From Kingdonia uniflora (taxonomy: Eukaryota > Streptophyta > Magnoliopsida > Ranunculales > Circaeasteraceae): a stretch of DNA of 64,000 nt. This document shows positions 45,559 through 57,137 of this stretch, one piece after another; positions within the stretch are counted from its first letter, which is position 1, and the number at the start of each line of letters is the position of its first letter. Location: contig JACGCM010002659.1 in the NCBI GenBank assembly GCA_014058105.1, positions 806,001 through 870,000 of the forward strand, written 5' to 3'. The notes beneath the pieces were generated by a model. That model was not told the origin of the DNA. It made no database searches and saw only the letters and a program-made list of their open reading frames with translations. The translations under genes and the position numbers were made by a program.

Positions 45559-47119
45559 ATGTCATCCTCAAACTCCCAATCTAATTCTCAAAACTACTCT
45601 CAATTCTCCAATACGAACCAACAAGGGAACGTATTTTCGATTCAATTTGGCGCATTTGATCCGTTGTAACTGCCTAATCCTTTCCAATATCGTGATCACC
45701 ATGTTCGCCAACTATTCTCGTCACCCGACAATCAATTTCAATCTCAAACCCAAAGATATTTCCAAAACCAAGGATATTACCCTAAATTTGATCTTCATAC
45801 GGGCTCGTACTCTCAACCGGGGAATTCATATTATACATCTCAAACCAGTTTCGTTGGTGGAAGTTCGAGTACCATGCCGATGAGAGCTACATGGGTTTTA
45901 AATGATTTAAACCTTAATACATCACCGGTTGTATCTCCGGTTGTCTCTCTGATCATTTCCAAGGAACTCAATCCGGTTCTCACAAGAAGTAATACGCGCG
46001 GAAAGGCAGAGTCTAAAAGAAATACGGCATCGACACCTATTGTAGTTGAGGATGTAGTTGAGGCTGAGGAGGAAGTTGCTAACGACAAAGACACATACAT
46101 GAACTCAAAAAATTGGTCTTCCGAGGACTTCGTAAATCTTGCATGCGCTTGGTCTCAAATATTCCAAAACCTCGCTACCACGAACAACCAAAAAGTTACT
46201 ATATTTTGGTTTAAGGTGCGTGACCAATTTAACTCGTTCTATGTTGACCAATCGATGTGGCGATCGTACAATAGTATCAATTGCGCGTATAAGGGGCGGC
46301 TCAATAAGGATTGTTCGATTTTAGAGGCATCATTCAAGACCTTGAATGCCAACATTTTACCGGCATTGGATCGGGAGACTTTGTAAGTATTTACATTTTT
46401 TTTCTCATTTCATTCATTTTCTTATGTTAATCATACTCATTAGAATTTGAAATTTGATTTCTAGGAACGTATGGAATATGAGACATTCGACAAAATACAA
46501 AAAAAAACCATTTACATTTGGGGAGGCTTACAAAGTTTTGGAGCAGTGCCCAAAATGGTCACAAATTTATCACATCGGGCAACCCGGCCACAACGTCGCC
46601 AGGAAGTCAAATTTTTACGATAGCCCGAGTAACTCTACCAACACCGATTATAAAATACCTACTTCCAGTAATTCAAATGTCACAATTCTGGATGATTCTA
46701 TCGACGTGGAAGCACAACTATATTCTTTTGGGGATGTACGACCGGACGACAAAAAAAAAGAGGCAAAAGAAGCGGCAAAGTCAAGTATAGGTTATTGGGG
46801 GAAGAAGATGTTTAAGACGACGATGAACATGATGAAGGCATGGAATGAGAGAGATGAGTAGAAGAAAGAGGTAAAGGAAGCTAGAGCACGAGAGGAACAA
46901 AAGTTAGCTAGAGAGGCTGAGATTCAAAGCAGGCGTGAAGCGGAGCTAACTCGAAAAAAAGTCATCGAAGATGCACATATGGTTAAGGTGATGACAACGG
47001 ACCCAAATAACTTACTACCGTCACAAATGCGTTGGATGAAGATGCAAATTAAAGAATATTCGAAGAAGTTGAAGAAACAATGTCCAAGTGATGACGACGT
47101 TTCTAGTGATGAAGATTGA
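45559..47119 (+). pseudogene. Harbinger ORF1, Myb/SANT-like DNA-binding protein
   Basis: The frame starts at ATG 45559 with a Ser/Gln/Asn-rich N-terminus (SSNSQSNSQNYSQF). It has an in-frame TAA at 45667-45669, then runs to 46382. An intron 46383-46464 (GTAAGT...TTCTAG) joins it to 46465-47119. The centre, NWSSEDFVNLACAWSQIF, FWFKVRDQFNSFY and SINCAYKGRLNKDCSIL, is the Myb/SANT-like domain of plant Harbinger ORF1 (often annotated as glutathione S-transferase T3-like). PFTFGEAYKVLEQCPKW belongs to the following conserved part. A second in-frame TAG lies at 46859-46861, after which an acidic-basic coiled coil runs to TGA 47117. ORF1 proteins bind the element ends and help bring transposase to the nucleus. 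Confidence 0.88.
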
Positions 47120-47309
47120 TGTAATCTTTAGCGTTAATAAGAGCTCTTAAGTTCTATGTAATTTTATTATTTCAATAAAATTGTTATTAATCGTACGTAA
47201 TCCTTAAAATACTTCAATCATGTAGAGCAAATACATTACAACTTCAACATAACACTTGGAAACCAAATACATTACTTTAGAAAATAAACAATTAATGATG
47301 AAGACTACA

Positions 47310-48677
47310 TTACTCTGCCCCTTTTCGATTCCACAAATGCGCGACAAGTTCATCTCGTAATTGGAAATGAGCACCTTCATTTCTAATTTTATGAACCTTC
47401 TGGAAGTACTCTGCCATAGTGTTAATCACGTGTCTTGGATTTAAGTCCTTTTTCCAATTCTTTACAGATTTTCTAAACTCGGGATCAATGTCTATTTGCT
47501 GGATGTAAGTATGACGTTCATCTTCGACGATCATATTGTGCAGGATTATACATGCGTGCATAACATTTTCTAGATCACTAGGTTTTCAAAATCGCGCACC
47601 GTGCGCCATTATTTGAAACCTAGCTTGTAATACCCCAAAAGCACGTTCTACGTTTTTCCGGCATGCTTCTTGCATCTTCGAAAAATGTCTTTCGGCATTG
47701 TTAAACGGAGTTTTTATGGTTTGAACAAGTGTTTGCCATTTTGGATAGACTCCATCCGCTAAGTAATACCCCATAGTGTGCGGTACCGTACCTATATTAT
47801 AATTGCATGGCGGCGCAACTTCATTAGACAAGTTGTTGAAAAGCCACCCTTGATGCAAGACGTCCAAGTCGTTGTTAGAATCGGGCACTCCAAAAAATGT
47901 GTGTCATATCCAAAGACCTTGCGATGCAACCGCTTCTAAAATCACCGTCGGAATTTTCTTATACCCGGTATATTGTCCTGCCCACCCAGTAGGACAATTC
48001 TTCCATTTCCAATGCATACAATCTAAACTATCTAACATCTCCGAGAAGCCCTGCGATCCATTCACTTCTAACAAGTGTAATATATCATTTTCATTGGGAG
48101 ATCTAAGGTATTGAGCTTTGAATTGCGTTATAATTGTTTTACAAAATTCTTTCAAGCTCAAAATACCCGTAAACTCTCCAATCCGAACGTATTCATCTTA
48201 GGCGTCTGCGCTCGTAGCGTAACATAATATGCGAAGTACGCACGTTATCTTTTGGTACGAGGATAAGCCCATCGTCTTAGCGGCATTTTTTCTTTGAATA
48301 AAATAGGGGTTCGAAGAAAGTATTTGATCATAAATACGTTGATACACACATTCGCTCATACGGAATCAACTACGAAATATGATACCTTTGAAGGCTGGGT
48401 TGTCACTGAAGTAATCCCGATTAAGGCTAAACTCCTCCAATTTATGATCACGGCTTTTCCACTTGTCAATCTTTCCCATTTTATTACCTCCTCACCTCCG
48501 TGATGATGTCGCTTCTTGCTCTTTTTCTTCTGCTTCTCCCATCTCAGCCATAATCTTGCTATACTCGTGCATCATCTGAATTTTACGTCGGAAGACCTCT
48601 TCGCTTCCGGACGATGACCCCAAAGATGAGAGTGATGGGTCAAGCATGATTAGGTCAGCCAGAATTTCGTCAGACAT
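47310..48677 (-). pseudogene. PIF/Harbinger DDE transposase
   Basis: One continuous minus-strand frame of 456 codons, from ATG 48677 to the stop at 47310, is broken by five in-frame stops (at 48492, 48366, 48198, 47904 and 47586) and by no frameshift. It has an N-terminal acidic tail with MSDEILADLIMLDP and an HTH region with SSYQKITCVLRILCYATSAD. Catalytic DDE parts: LDSLDCMHWKWKNCPTGWAG (first Asp), GVPDSNNDLDVL (second Asp) and RKNVERAFGVLQARF (Glu). The end, MHACIILHNMIVEDER, is diagnostic for PIF/Harbinger. It cuts and pastes the element at TWA targets. At least two of the stops stand where relatives have Trp. Confidence 0.92.
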
Positions 48678-48899
48678 GATTCGGTAAAATTGATAACAAC
48701 AGAATAAAATTGAGTTTTGAGATTTAAGAGGAATGAGTTGAGTGTAGAAGAGTAAGAGAGTAGAAGATGAATGGGTTTTATAGATGAAAAAAACTAGCCA
48801 TTTATAGTTGTTGAGTTTCTTGTTGAAGAAGTTTGATTAAGGAAAAACCAAGTACGGAGGGGGAACCTTGTGAACATTTCATGCCTATGACTTGCAGGC

Positions 48900-49120
48900 T
48901 ATTGCCGCGCAGTTTTGAACGGCGCGAGAAGATCTAGCCGTTGCACACTCTCAAATCTCAGCCATCCACGTGTTTCCATCTTAGCTGTCCACGTGTCTCC
49001 ATCTTAGACGTTGTATATACGCACAGTTCTGAACTGCGCGACAATAGGGCCTCTTAAAGCTTGAAAAGTGTCATTATCTCATTGGCTCACTCCCTAAGCG
49101 CAGTTCAGAACCGTGCGGCG
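48900..49120. repeat. Right subterminal palindromes of the Harbinger element
   Basis: Three GC-rich dyads mirror the left end, near 48905 (CGCGCAGTTTTGAACGGCGCG), 49019 (GCACAGTTCTGAACTGCGCG) and 49098 (GCGCAGTTCAGAACCGTGCG). Spacing from the element end is about 180-390 bp. Confidence 0.8.
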
Positions 49121-49271
49121 TCAATCCACCAAATATCCACCCAGAGGGTGGAGAATTTACCCTCAAGGTGGATATTGCAATGCCACGTAGGCATAGTCAC
49201 CTAGCTACTGTGGGGTGGATTTGGATTTGCCCAAATGAGGGTGAAGGACGGGAATCCACCCTCCACGTCAT

Positions 49272-49297
49272 CCTTCACCTAGCTGCTGTGGGCGCTC
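49272..49297 (-). repeat. Harbinger right terminal inverted repeat
   Basis: Reads TCACCTAGCTGCTGTGGGCGCTC into the flanking TAA. It is the inverted partner of the left end. Confidence 0.85.
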
Positions 49298-49372
49298 TAA
49301 ACGGCTACTAATAAGATCAGCAATAATTTCACAGTCCCTACTAGTACTGACACTAGTCTATTTTGAAAAGTA

Positions 49373-49380
49373 GGCGGGAA
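49373..49380 (-). promoter_or_regulatory. Possible E2F site upstream of the TIO-like fragment
   Basis: GGCGGGAA, reverse complement TTCCCGCC, fits the E2F core and lies about 140 bp before the ATG of the TIO-like remnant. TIO works in cytokinesis, so cell-cycle control is plausible, but a single short match is weak evidence. Confidence 0.3.
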
Positions 49381-49517
49381 AAAAACCTTCACTAAGAAAT
49401 CCTAAATCACATTTCGATAAACTTCAAATCCCTCCATTTTCAGAATTAATAATTTTTCATCGATTTGTACAAACGCAAAACCCAAATTATAGACGAAATC
49501 TCAAACTTTACACAAAA

Positions 49518-49922
49518 ATGGTGGTCGAGAACTATCAGAGCTTGTTGGCCAAGGATCATTTGGTAAGGTTTACAAAGTAAGACGAAAGTTCACCGGACAG
49601 GTACGATTGAATCTCACAATGTTGTTTTTTTCCCCACAATTTGAAGCTGTCGTGTATGATTCATTCGTTTGTGTGTTTTTTTTTGTGCTGACGGTTGCGA
49701 TGAAGTTTAATACTTAAGCATGCGAAAAGCGAGAAAGATTTACAGAATTTGAGACAGGAAATTGAGGTACTTTGATTTGTTTGTTGCTTATATTTGATTT
49801 GATCTACATTTGGTTCTTGGAATATAATTTATGTGGCGATTTTTGTTGAAATTGTACGGATACTGAGAAAACTGAAACATGAGAATATAATCGAAATGCT
49901 CGATTCCTTCGAAACCCCACAA
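49518..49922 (+). pseudogene. TIO: 5' fragment of a FUSED/TIO-like protein kinase gene
   Basis: Three exon-like pieces with introns. 49518-49600 reads MVVENY and then, after a small deletion that shifts frame, ELVGQGSFGKVYKVRRKFTG (Gly-rich loop). About 49691-49766 reads TVAMKF and, one base out of frame, ILKHAKSEKDLQNLRQEIE. About 49860-49922 reads ILRKLKHENIIEMLDSFETP. This matches the start of plant FUSED kinase TIO (TWO-IN-ONE), which localises to the phragmoplast and drives cell-plate growth. Both acceptor sites seem mutated (TG and GG instead of AG). The rest of the kinase domain and the HEAT/ARM region are absent, so it is a decayed fragment that kept its introns. Confidence 0.78.
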
Positions 49923-49939
49923 GTCGAAAGGTTCGCCGT

Positions 49940-51317
49940 TTTGTTAGATTATCAACGTCTCGTTAATGCTTTCAAGGTTCTCTTGGGGAGGGCTTAGAGT
50001 CTTAAATTGTTAGATTATTTCGTTAATGCTCGATCTCCTACTTTAGTGACTTAAAATTTAGAGATTTTCTAATATGCCCGGGGAGGTAAATACACTTATT
50101 CTTGTTTCTGCTTTTCCCATGGTGGCTTAATGTTTGTTGAGATAAAAAAGTGGCCTTTGCAAATGCAAAATGAGTGTTTCAATTTTATTTTAAGCAAAAT
50201 ATACAGTTTGACAGATATCAAAGGAACTACAACCTTTCCAAATATGCATTCACAAGAGCAATACATACTACTTTGCGAGGATTCCTTTTCATCTTAAAGT
50301 TCTTGTGGCATTTGGACCTGCAGAAGAAGAAAAAAATGTTTGTCAAGAATCTTGAATATTATGGAGCTACCATTCCCATTAGAAAAATCAGAGCTTTTTC
50401 GCCCCTGAAACTGACATATTGTAACTAACTCTGATATGAAAACAAAGTTCTCTACTCTCTTTTCAATTTTTAAAATCAGTGAGGGGTATTTGATTGACCT
50501 GTTAAATTCCATCACCATGGATAAGACATTAAAGAGATCAGGTAAAAAAAATAGAAAAGAGTATATTACAAACAAGCCCACACTTCTCTAATCTCATTGC
50601 ATAGCAAGGTATTGTTTCCGGAATATAATTGTTTGAGATTGTTAAAGCTTCTGCTTTCCAACAAAACGTTGACATATCCTCTGTGACTAACATACATTCT
50701 GGTGAGAATTTGCAAATTCCAGCCGCAAAATTATTACAGTCGAACTTCCAAAGATCTTCAAAAAAAAAATTACCATGGAAGTTTGTTGTTATGCAAAATA
50801 CCAAAAATACTTCGACCCAAGTGAGAACTGTATTCCTCTTCATGTACTGCTGGGCAATATATGTATGCGGCTTTACTGATCCCAAAAGAATGGTAAACGG
50901 ATTTAATAAAAGGTTCACTGTACAAATTTTGGTGCACAATGAACATCCTAAAAATTAAACTGCACAGAAGATCAAAACCCATATTGTTATATCTCATGAA
51001 ACAAAAGTTACTCCAGTATAATGGGAGCTTATGAGTTTGGTATCTTATGACAACCTAATGGCAGTTATTGTTCCTCTGTATACGTACAATATTTCCACAC
51101 CTCAATTCAGGCAGCATCAGAACAACTTTGTCAATTATATCCAGCCTATGTATGCTACCAACATCTGCAGGTAGTGGCAATGCTTTACCTATGAAGATCA
51201 TCCAACAACTGCTTCACTTGCACACTGTTTTCGCCAGAGTTAGAGAAAACAAGTTCAAGACAACATTGCTATGTCAATGGGGATGAGGATCCGAATGCAT
51301 TAGCCTCCCGTTGATTA
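49940..51317. other. Intergenic DNA, no gene recognised
   Basis: AT-rich sequence between the TIO remnant and the Mg2+ transporter gene. The ORFs here, for example 50538-50939 minus, have no known motif. The part near 51317 is probably the 3' UTR of the transporter on the minus strand. Confidence 0.45.
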
Positions 51318-54300
51318 CTAAGTACCAAGCAGCTTTTTCCATCTGGCATACCCTAGCATGAGTAGGAATAGCAAGAATGATAGGGTTGACGTACTTCCTA
51401 CTACAGTGCCGAAAATTCCATCTATTACGTACAATTTGCAAGGGATATTCATGCCAAATACTCCAGCGATAAGAGTTTCCAAAGCTATAGCAAATGATGC
51501 AATGGTTAAAGTCAACTGGAGCTGTATCAGTTCATTTCTTTGGTTGTCGAGTTGAATGTTAACATAGTCCTCTGTATCATCAATATATTCACGCACCTGT
51601 TCATTTCAAAAAAAAAAATCAATCCTCACAAAGAAGAGGATAGCAATATAATCAAGAAGAAGAACTAAAAGAAAAAACGTAATTACAGAGGCAGCAAAGT
51701 AATCTAACCAGCATTAGCCAGGTATACGCATTACCCAAAATTGCCCATCAAGGATTGTATCCGACTATGAAAGTTCCACATTTTTAGGTCTAAAAGTTCT
51801 AGTTTGGTACCCCATATTCTATCATTATTGTAACTACAAATTTTCAGCCACAAATATCATCTTAAGGAAATCCTTATAGTTTTTTTTAATAAAGATAATA
51901 TGAGAGTCACACGAGCCTCCGATGGAATTGTAATACGAAATGTAGATGATAAATTGATAATTGCAAAAAAAAAAAAAAAAAAAAAGGAGCATAACTGGAT
52001 TGCCATTTTATGGAATAATACTCCCACAAGAAAGAGGAAGAGGACTCACTGACAATATTTTGTTTCGAGTACCGTCAAGTTGCATGAAATAAGCCTCAAG
52101 CAACATCTCAAGATCCTCTACATCGTGATCGTCAAAATGGTTACTGGTAACAACACTTCCACTTCTGTTCGAATTAAGACGACGTAGATTAGTAGTAAAG
52201 CTATTTGATGCCACGGTTCCATTCAGCAAAGCTTCATGTTGCTGATTCTGCATCCGCTTCCTTGTCAAGTACAACTGTGCCATATCCTCGTTGTCATCTA
52301 AAAGATGTTCGATTTCATCCCTTACCTGCCATGAAACAAGTAAAGGTCATTTGCAGAACGGTACTACAAATAACCAATGAAACATATAGAGGCAGACATA
52401 CAGAATATTATTTAAGCAAAATGCAACTAAAATATTCCTTCAGCCACATACTTAGTCTTCACTGCTTCGCCACACAGAGATTTCATAATATTTTTGCATT
52501 CTATATTCAAGCTATGGCATGCGAAATTGCTTTAAAAGTGCCATGCTGAGAGGAAGTGGTTATGATTTTGAGACTCGCTTTTCCTTTAATATCTTGACGA
52601 TTTTGTTGTCTTTTTAATCGGGTACAAATCCTCGATCTCATACCCATTCCTGAGAAGTATAAGATTTCCCTGGGAAGAAAGTGAATGAAGCTAAAGTAGA
52701 ATTACCTGAAATCCCAGTAGGTAATTTCTCATATTGGAATTGTCTTCAATTAAGACCTTTTCTTATGGCATATAAGAGAACTCCATCCTCGAATGGTAGA
52801 CTTGTAGTGCAATACCCTCATTTCAAAAGTAAATACTATATTAAGGGTAAGGCGTAAGAGAATCAAGTAAAGCTAAAAAACCTAAAAGGGTGTAAATATA
52901 GTAACAACAAAACGCGAGGAAAAAGAAAAGAAGGTAAAAAAAACGTAAAGGATTACGAAGTGACAACAATTCCTTTCTCATGAGGATTTGACGAACCGAA
53001 CACCAAGAAAGGCGAGGATCACCAGTAAAACGATCTGACATGGTACAATAACATTTAGAACTACCAACACCAAGAAAGTGCTTTGGAAAACTCAGGTTTG
53101 ATTTGTAACAAACATCATATTGGAATAACGACGCGAAAACAGGGGGAAACTAGGAATACAAATAAGAGGAAATAGAGACTAGTGAATAAGATTAAAAGCT
53201 ATTCAGTAAAAAAAAATCTTTGTTCTGATTATAATTGACAGCACAAATTCCCAACCATATTTCAATGGAACTTTCAGAAAACTATACTTCACTGGAACCT
53301 TCAGAAAACATACAGTACTTTACAGCAGGCTAATTAGCGATCAACAACTTCTACACATCAATCCTCTGAAAATATTTGGTTTTAGATATATTCAATAGAG
53401 AAGAGAAGGAGAGATAAGAAAATGGATGGACCTGTAAGAACGCCAAAGAATAACAGGACACGTGTCATCGGATGGAGAAGTACCAAAAGAGAGTAAGAGA
53501 CAGATGAGGGATTTCCTGTTTAAGGACTCAGACAACCACTTGAATAATTTCAAAGAGAAGATGGTGTTTCAAGGGTTAAGGTTTACTTTAGTTTGAACAT
53601 CCTAGGGTTTTTGGAACAAAAAAGGATAAATTTAGTTTAAAACCTAGGTAACAACGGCACTTCACTTTAAAAAAATAAACGTGTCTGATACCTTGACATT
53701 CGGACACACGTGCCCAACATTATTTATAAGGTACTTTACTATTTTATGCCGTTTCCGACACCCCGTACCCATGTCATTGTTGCCTAGTTTAAAACCCATG
53801 CATTTTACAAAAACGTGTCAAGATATGATTGACCACAGAAAGAGATCAATAATATTGCTCAAAGATCTATATTGCAATTTAGGAGGGTTGTCCTATGTGC
53901 AGGTGCTCGTAGTGGGAAGTACAGTCATATGTACATATGTACAACCAACAACCTTTTAACAAACAAAATGCACATGTCTCTCTCTTTTTCCATAACCCCC
54001 TCCAACTTCCTCTAAATTCTCCCCGAAAGTAATATCTGTTTCAACTGCCACAAACTACAACTCTCTCATCTATATTCGATATTATCCCTCTCTCAATTTA
54101 AAGATGAGTCATCTAACGATAATCTTTGAACCATTCCTCGACTACATTTTCGGATTTTTTTATCTTTTTATTATTTCTGATTATAATCCGGAAACAACAA
54201 CGTTGAAAGATTCTAATTTTTGATTTTTTTAAAGATTTCGATCATTAAACGATTATGAAGTTTTATTCTCCTGAATCAATGGTATAATTTCCCTCCCTCC

Positions 54301-57137
54301 CCCTCTCTCTCTCAAATACTTTTTTTGCTGACTCTTTGATTTGTCATGATATTCGCTTATGTTTTTTTTTCTTCTGAAATTGGTATCTTTAGGGGATTTG
54401 GTCCATGGAGGCAACATTTAGACGCACAATTTATCAACTCTTAGTACTAATAAGAAAATGTGGCAAATCACTCATCTCTGCCTTTCCCCTGCCATTTCTC
54501 TTCACGTCTCTCTTCATTTGCCACCGAGGATTGGTGATTCGAGTGTGAGTCTCTCTTTCTCTCTCTCTTTGCAGACCTTCAAGAAAAGAAACAAAGATCG
54601 CAACAAACATGGTTGTGGTCATGTCAACTTCATTTGCTGCTCCAAGTGCTGCCCAAGGTCTCTCTCACACAGTTACACTCACACTAAGTTGTCCCCATTT
54701 GATTCCAGCACTTACCAAATTTTGTTTCTTTAAAATTACGATAAGACAATCAAGCAAAATTGAAATTGATAGGTGCTCTTCTGTCCCAAAGGTGTTATAT
54801 GGGAACTGGTTATTTATATATTATATTTTCAATTTTATTTGAAATTACACTTTGATGTGTTTTACAGGGCTATCAACATGTACTCCCTTAGTGAAATAGG
54901 ATAATTCACACGAAGGCACAACAAATTTATCTAAACGACTTCGGCTTCGGTTCACTATAATTTCTTGGCTAAATGTTTTTTTTTTCTCACTCTCTCTCTT
55001 TGTACCATGTATTATTAGGTGATTATGACAAAATTAAAACGCTTTACAATTTGTACTTGTAAGTGATTGCGTAAGACTGCATGGTGCGTACTATGAAATT
55101 CTAACTTACTATATTCTAATTTAAACCCAGGAAGGTAGAGATCGTTCAAAAGTTCAAAGGAAGCCCATGGAAGTTCTGACCTAAGGCGCATTTTCCACAA
55201 ATTTATTAATGTTCCAAATACTGCAATTTCAATTTTTAAGTTGAAAAGTGAATTTGCTTACAGTTAAATGTTTTCCCTCATGGATATGCATCTTTTCTTA
55301 AGGTTTCATGATCTATTTGTGGTATATTGAAGATGCGGGTGAAGAAGTTTGGGGTCTTAATTAATTCCATGAGAATTTATTCACATAATTGGCCAAGAAA
55401 GTGAACATAATTTAGAAATCACCATTGGAATCTTATGGGAGCATCTTAGATCATGCACTCTTTATGAAGATTCAAGGCATAAGAACATCTTAGATCATGC
55501 ATTTTTTATGAAGATTTAAGCTCGCATGCGATAACGCAAGCACAACCAAATATTACACCCTACCTACACTCATTGACATCCTTGCCACAAATATGAATTG
55601 CCTTGCAACTAGATGGCTTCAAAATGATCCAAATTTTAATGCAAGAACCAGCAGCAATCCTCAGCTACTAGATGTTAATAAAGTTGAAAAGTATATGGCT
55701 CTAGACTCCGTCACCCCAGTAGACGTCGTTGTATCTCTTGCTATAAAATTTGAAACTTAATTGCTTCCATGGCAACTTTGTTATAGTGGTGTACTATCTA
55801 CGAAACTTCATCATGTGTATCATCTAAACGCATGAATTAATTGTCTATTTGTTGTGAAGCTTGAGGTTTGTGATTGTACCGATAGCCTTATAGGTTGAAT
55901 CTTAAAGTTAAACTTTTAGTTTGTATATAAATTTGGGTGCACTAAAATTTTTGCCTATTTGTATATTTTCATGTGTACTTCAAGAGACTTACAAAGAAGT
56001 TGTAGGAAAATCCTATATCTGATGAAACTGCTAAAGCACAGACGAACAAAAATGGGATGCAGGGTTTTTCCCCAGCATGATGCACGCATTTTTTTAGTTG
56101 GATTTATGAAAATAATGGGGATGGTTGGCAGTACCTTGTTTGGAGAATAGCTCGACAAATCGGACTCTAATTTGAGTTTATTGTCAAAGGCATATCAGCC
56201 GATAATGAAGCTATCTATAATGCTTTTTCATAATTTAAGTATTTAATAGCGCCGAAGGCGTGTCGACGTTCTTGCCGTGACTTGGTCACTGGTAGTACTA
56301 GTAAACATATAAATCTAGATGGCACGTGTGCAACACTACATTAGCCCTAAGTATGAAGGGGGTGGTAGGCCGATGAGAGAATGGAAAGACTAAAATACAA
56401 GCTCATGAGATTTATAATAAAGGTAAAATGTTCTACTTTTTGGAGCCTAATTCAGAAAGAGGTGTATAATAATACTTATGGAAAAAAGACAGAAATGTTA
56501 ACTAATTTACTCTGGATGATGCATGCATCAAGTAACATTTCGATAGTCTTAAGTAAGTCTTTTTTTTTAATAATATGTCAACAAAACAAACAAACCCTAT
56601 TCAGAATGCAAGCAGAGATAATAAGTCCACAAATCTACAATAAATAGTGCACTTCCAAATTTTTAGGTATAGATTAATATGAAGGAACGCGAAAGCATAC
56701 CTTCTGTACACGTGCAAGCAAACGAGTAAGATTGCTCTTCAGGCTACGAACCAATTCAAGATTCTTAGTACTAACATCCCTGGCCAAATCATCTAATACA
56801 GGGTAAGCATTCTTCTCGAGATCGGACACGCTAGAATCCAAATACATGCAGACAAACTCTAATGCAATCTCCAGAACCTGAAACTCAAACGGAAGTTCAG
56901 AGTTTAAACTTTCAGCTGCCTCAGGAACAGGTACTGATTGTCCACCAACTGAAGAACGTGCTTCTTTTTCATGACCAGTCTCCTGAATCCTAAGTTGGTT
57001 TTTATGAGGAAGTTGTTGCTTCAGTTGCTCTACAAAAGGAATAACTTCCTGACATAAGGGATCCAGCAACAACACTTCTTCTGCAGTAACTATGGCCTTT
57101 ATAAATTCCAGATTAACGATCATAGCTTTCTCTCTAG
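51318..57137 (-). CDS. MRS2-4: CorA/MRS2-type Mg2+ transporter, MRS2-4-like (last three coding exons)
   Basis: Minus-strand exons are 57137-56701 (437 nt, acceptor CATTTCAG|CTAGAG, donor AAG|GTATGC), 52325-52050 (276 nt, GGCAG|GTAAGG, donor TCA|GTGAGT) and 51596-51318 (279 nt, AACAG|GTGCGT, stop at 51318). They join in frame to 330 codons. [60 protein letters not shown] and [18 protein letters not shown] form the cytosolic domain. TM1 ends in the Mg2+-selective GMN motif (AGVFGMN); TM2 is [16 protein letters not shown], ending KKLLGT. Arabidopsis MRS2-4/MGT6 is about 436 residues, so some 100 N-terminal residues are missing. Exon 1 must end with one base of the junction codon and is not found up to 64000. 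The exons present have no damage. Confidence 0.9.
51597..52049 (-). other. Intron 3 of the Mg2+ transporter gene
   Basis: A 453-bp intron with standard GTGAGT and AACAG ends. It holds a run of 21 A at 51965-51985 on the plus strand, a microsatellite-like tract. Confidence 0.85.
52326..56700 (-). other. Intron 2 of the Mg2+ transporter gene (4.4 kb)
   Basis: The intron has standard GT and AG ends (GTATGC and GGCAG on the minus strand) and no intact gene. At 55435-55530 a segment of about 50 bp with ATCTTAGATCATGCA is duplicated in tandem. A short [12 protein letters not shown] plus-strand reading at about 56208 recalls gypsy RNase H but is too short to call. Such length suggests old insertions that can no longer be recognised. 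Confidence 0.7.

Larger units (their letters stand above)
42843..49297 (+). mobile_element. PIF/Harbinger transposon carrying a plant mobile domain gene
   Basis: A 6455-bp element bounded by TAA on both sides (42840-42842 and 49298-49300), the 3-bp TWA-type duplication of PIF/Harbinger. Terminal inverted repeats are GAGCACCTACAGCAATAGG on the left and, read inward from the right, GAGCGCCCACAGCAGCTAGG. Inside are a PMD gene (plus), the Myb-like ORF1 (plus) and a DDE transposase (minus, convergent). The last two are the standard Harbinger pair. Both ends carry three copies of a GC-rich palindrome (GCGCAGTTC-AGAACTGCGC type). All three genes are damaged, so this copy could move only with help from another. 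Confidence 0.92.

Noticed and set aside
50538..50939. 133-codon minus-strand ORF
   Set aside because: No domain, no splice partners, low-complexity hydrophobic content; probably chance in the 3' flank of the transporter gene.
54600..54842. Plus-strand reading [16 protein letters not shown] that resembles the start of a chloroplast transit peptide
   Set aside because: It lies antisense in intron 2 of the Mg2+ transporter gene, has no continuing exon I can find, and matches no protein I recognise.
56190..56260. Short [12 protein letters not shown] stretch recalling gypsy RNase H
   Set aside because: Only about eight residues fit and there is no second motif.
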